Of a DNA stretch of 64,000 nt, positions 62,214-64,000 are shown piece after piece. Position numbers and translations under genes: made by a program. The stretch covers positions 558,001 to 622,000 of the forward strand of contig NZ_JAMLJK010000001.1 in the NCBI RefSeq assembly GCF_023700005.1, written 5' to 3'. The DNA comes from Larsenimonas rhizosphaerae. Lineage in GTDB: Bacteria; Pseudomonadota; Gammaproteobacteria; Pseudomonadales; Halomonadaceae. The notes beneath the pieces were generated by a model. That model did no database searches, was not told where the DNA came from, and was given only the letters and a program-made list of their open reading frames with translations. Positions within the stretch are counted from its first letter, which is position 1. Every line of letters starts with the position of its first letter.

Positions 62214-63272
62214 ATGCAGACAGGAGTCGCACTGGTCGTAGGTGCCACCGGCATTACCGGCGGTAATCTGGCCACGTATCTGGTCGCCAGTGGCTGGACG
62301 GTATACGGGCTGTCGCGCACGCCGTCACAGCAGGCGGGGGTGATTCCGGTATCGGCGAATCTGCTTGATGCCGATGCCACGGCCAGGGCCCTCAAGGGGC
62401 TGCCGGTCAGCCATGTGTTCTATTGCACCTGGACGCGGCGCGATACCGAGCAGGAAAACGTCGAGGCCAATGGCGCGATGATGAATAACCTGTTCTCCGC
62501 GCTGGACCCGGAAAGGCTCGTGCATGCGGCGCTGGTCACCGGCACCAAGCAGTATCTGGGGTCCTTTGAAAGCTACGGCAGCGGCCGGGTTGAAACGCCG
62601 TTTCGTGAATCGGCTCCGCGGGTCTCGGGGGAGAACTTCTACTACACCCTGGAAGACATCATGATCGAAGCCGCTGGCAGATACGGCTTTGCCTGGAACG
62701 TGCACCGCCCGCATACCGTGATCGGCCATGCCCGCGGCAATGCGATGAACATGGGCACCACCCTGGCGGTGTACGCCTCGATCTGCAAGGCCACCGGCAA
62801 GCCGTTTGTCTTCCCCGGTTCGCAGCTGCAGTGGAACGCGCTGACCGACATGACCGATGCGCTGCTGCTGGCTCGTCAGATGGAGTGGGCCGCGCTGACA
62901 CCGGGCGCGCACAATCAGGCATTCAATACGGTCAATGGGGATACCTTCCGCTGGCGTCGCATGTGGCAGGAACTCGGTGAGTTCTTCGGCCTCGAGGTGG
63001 CAGATTGCCCCGAAACGCCGCAGCCGCTGGAAGAGCAGATGGCCGGTCTTGAGCCCGAATGGGAAAGGATTGCCGAGCAGCACGGTCTGGCCGAATCGGA
63101 CGTGACGAAGCTCGCCTCCTGGTGGCACACCGATGCTGACCTTGGCCGCGAGCAGGAGTGCGTGAACGATATCGTCAAATGCCGTGACTTCGGCTTTGAT
63201 GCGTTTCGTGAGACGCGGGCGGCCTTTTTCGACCTCTTCACCCGGCTGCGGGCGGAGAAGGTGATTCCGTAA
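62214..63272 (+). CDS. SDR-family NAD(P)-binding oxidoreductase, PRISE-like
   Basis: 352 aa from ATG 62214 with GGGAG upstream. Extended SDR: nucleotide motif VVGATGITGGNLATYLVASG, NVEANGAMMNNLF, and a PRISE-type catalytic region FYYTLEDIMI with NVHRPHTVIG. The atypical Tyr motif (YTLED in place of YxxxK) is that of progesterone-5beta-reductase/iridoid-synthase-like enzymes, which reduce enones. Divergently transcribed LysR regulator suggests inducible expression by the substrate. Confidence 0.87.
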   Translation: MQTGVALVVGATGITGGNLATYLVASGWTVYGLSRTPSQQAGVIPVSANLLDADATARALKGLPVSHVFYCTWTRRDTEQENVEANGAMMNNLFSALDPERLVHAALVTGTKQYLGSFESYGSGRVETPFRESAPRVSGENFYYTLEDIMIEAAGRYGFAWNVHRPHTVIGHARGNAMNMGTTLAVYASICKATGKPFVFPGSQLQWNALTDMTDALLLARQMEWAALTPGAHNQAFNTVNGDTFRWRRMWQELGEFFGLEVADCPETPQPLEEQMAGLEPEWERIAEQHGLAESDVTKLASWWHTDADLGREQECVNDIVKCRDFGFDAFRETRAAFFDLFTRLRAEKVIP

Positions 63273-63295
63273 TCGCCCACGGTTTTGCACTGAAC

Positions 63296-63329
63296 GGCCC
63301 GCCCATTGTCATGAGGGGCGGGCCTTTTC
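63296..63329 (+). terminator. Terminator after the SDR gene
   Basis: GGCCCGCCC (63296-63304) and GGGCGGGCC (63316-63324) form a 9-bp stem, loop 11 nt, followed by TTTT. It overlaps the end of the convergent AraC gene. Confidence 0.85.
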
Positions 63330-64000
63330 GTGGATGGTGCCCTGCTGACGTGGCGTGATCAGCTTCTGCCATCGGGCGGGGGTGATGCCGAAGGCGCGTT
63401 TGAAGGCGCGGCTCATGTGGCTTGATCGGCAAAGCCTGCACGAAAGGCGGCTTCGGACAGCGACGCCTGCTCGGCGATGAACTGCCGGGTATGGTCCAGC
63501 CGTCGCAGGGTGAGGTAGCGGTAGGGGCTGGTGCCAAACAGGGCGCGAAAATCCTTTGATAATGACCAGCGCTCCCGGTCGGCCAGGGTTTCCAGCAGTT
63601 CAAGGCTGACGTTGTCCTGCCAGTGGGCATCCAGATACTGGCGAACCCGCTCGGCAGCGGTGTGGTTGATCGACTGGCGCGTCCTGGGCGCTTTTGTATC
63701 ACCGGTGGCGTCCAGCGCCATGGCCAGATCGAACAGGCCATCCGTTTCTTCCAGCGCACAGGTGGCGTGCGTCATGTCACTCAACAGGGCCTGCACGGCG
63801 CGAACCAGCCGCGGATCGCGGGATAACCCACCTTCCAGGTAAGGCAGGGAGCGCCCGCCCAGAATGGATTGAATCAGCGCCGGGCGCACATACAGCATGC
63901 GGTACTGGAATCCTTGCTCATCGCCGGCATGGCCGTCGTGAAGCTCATCCGGATGTACCACAATCACCGTGCCCGGCACGCTGCTCAGGTGGGTCGAGCG
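63309..64000 (-). pseudogene. AraC-family regulator, frameshifted and open at window end
   Basis: The frame is open from the window edge: PGTVIVVHPDELHDGHAG of an AraC-type cupin sensor, then FGTSPYRYLTLRRLDHTRQF and LSEAAFRAGFADQA of the HTH domain, where it meets TGA near 63413. In another frame the protein continues perfectly: HMSRAFKRAFGITPARWQKL and a proper end at 63309. One base is missing around 63418-63422 (GATCAAGCCACATG instead of a codon-complete Asp-Gln-Ser-His-Met). It may be a real loss of function or a sequencing error. The N-terminus lies outside the window. Confidence 0.85.

Overview
The window comes from a gammaproteobacterial chromosome of roughly 60 % GC. The gene set points to a halophilic or halotolerant member of the Halomonadaceae (Halomonas/Kushneria type): a BCCT compatible-solute carrier, two AGCS sodium:amino-acid symporters, a decayed ectoine-degradation-type cyclodeaminase, the thiS-thiG-trmB order, and tight operons with ATGA overlaps. 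The genus is an inference from gene content; no rRNA or other marker is present.

Region 1 (1-20 kb) is housekeeping and redox metabolism. It holds the end of an NCS2 uracil permease, an aldehyde dehydrogenase followed by a eutC-like pseudogene, an HSL-type esterase, a BisC-type molybdoenzyme, an AGCS symporter, a DUF2076 protein, a HAD phosphatase, an amidase, the msrPQ periplasmic methionine sulfoxide repair pair, dinB with a DUF1289 gene, a HisC-like aminotransferase, a lipase plus lipoprotein operon, small membrane proteins and a second AGCS paralogue. Region 2 (19.7-33.5 kb) has thiS-thiG-trmB, an Nramp metal transporter, small envelope proteins, a FAN1-type VRR-NUC nuclease overlapping a nuclease-helicase, an orphan NIT-domain membrane protein, DUF1206, an MFS carrier and a fused dihydroxyacetone kinase.

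Region 3 (34-48.4 kb) is catabolic: a BCCT carrier, a D-glucarate pathway (kdgD, gudD, 2-oxoglutarate semialdehyde dehydrogenase), a FadR-type GntR regulator, and a malonate cluster (malonyl-CoA decarboxylase, malonyl-CoA synthetase, MadL/MadM transporter, second FadR-type regulator, DUF2236). Palindromes of FadR-family type lie at three promoters and suggest how the two regulators divide the operons. A sugar porter, a DUF4396 membrane protein and a DJ-1/PfpI protein follow.

Region 4 (50.2-57.95 kb) is accessory. A tRNA-Arg(UCG) is followed by an internally deleted P4-type integrase, a two-finger Ogr/Delta-like protein, an orphan SUKH (SMI1/KNR4) immunity protein and a truncated AlpA, i.e. 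the relic of a P4-like satellite. After a GC-rich block (DUF3237, AhpD-like protein, SoxR and its target MFS carrier) comes a clearly AT-rich block. It holds two unrecognised genes, one with an RN-x2-H motif reminiscent of HEPN domains and one with a PD-(D/E)XK-like E-D-QxK signature and a cysteine cluster. This pair is the best candidate in the window for an undescribed, possibly defensive, system.

Region 5 (58-64 kb) holds a GGDEF diguanylate cyclase, two GNAT acetyltransferases, a secreted Gly-rich/collagen-like protein encoded by DNA repeats, a divergent LysR/SDR pair, and a frameshifted AraC regulator that runs off the window end. A strand-specific terminator at 21.6 kb implies an unannotated small RNA.
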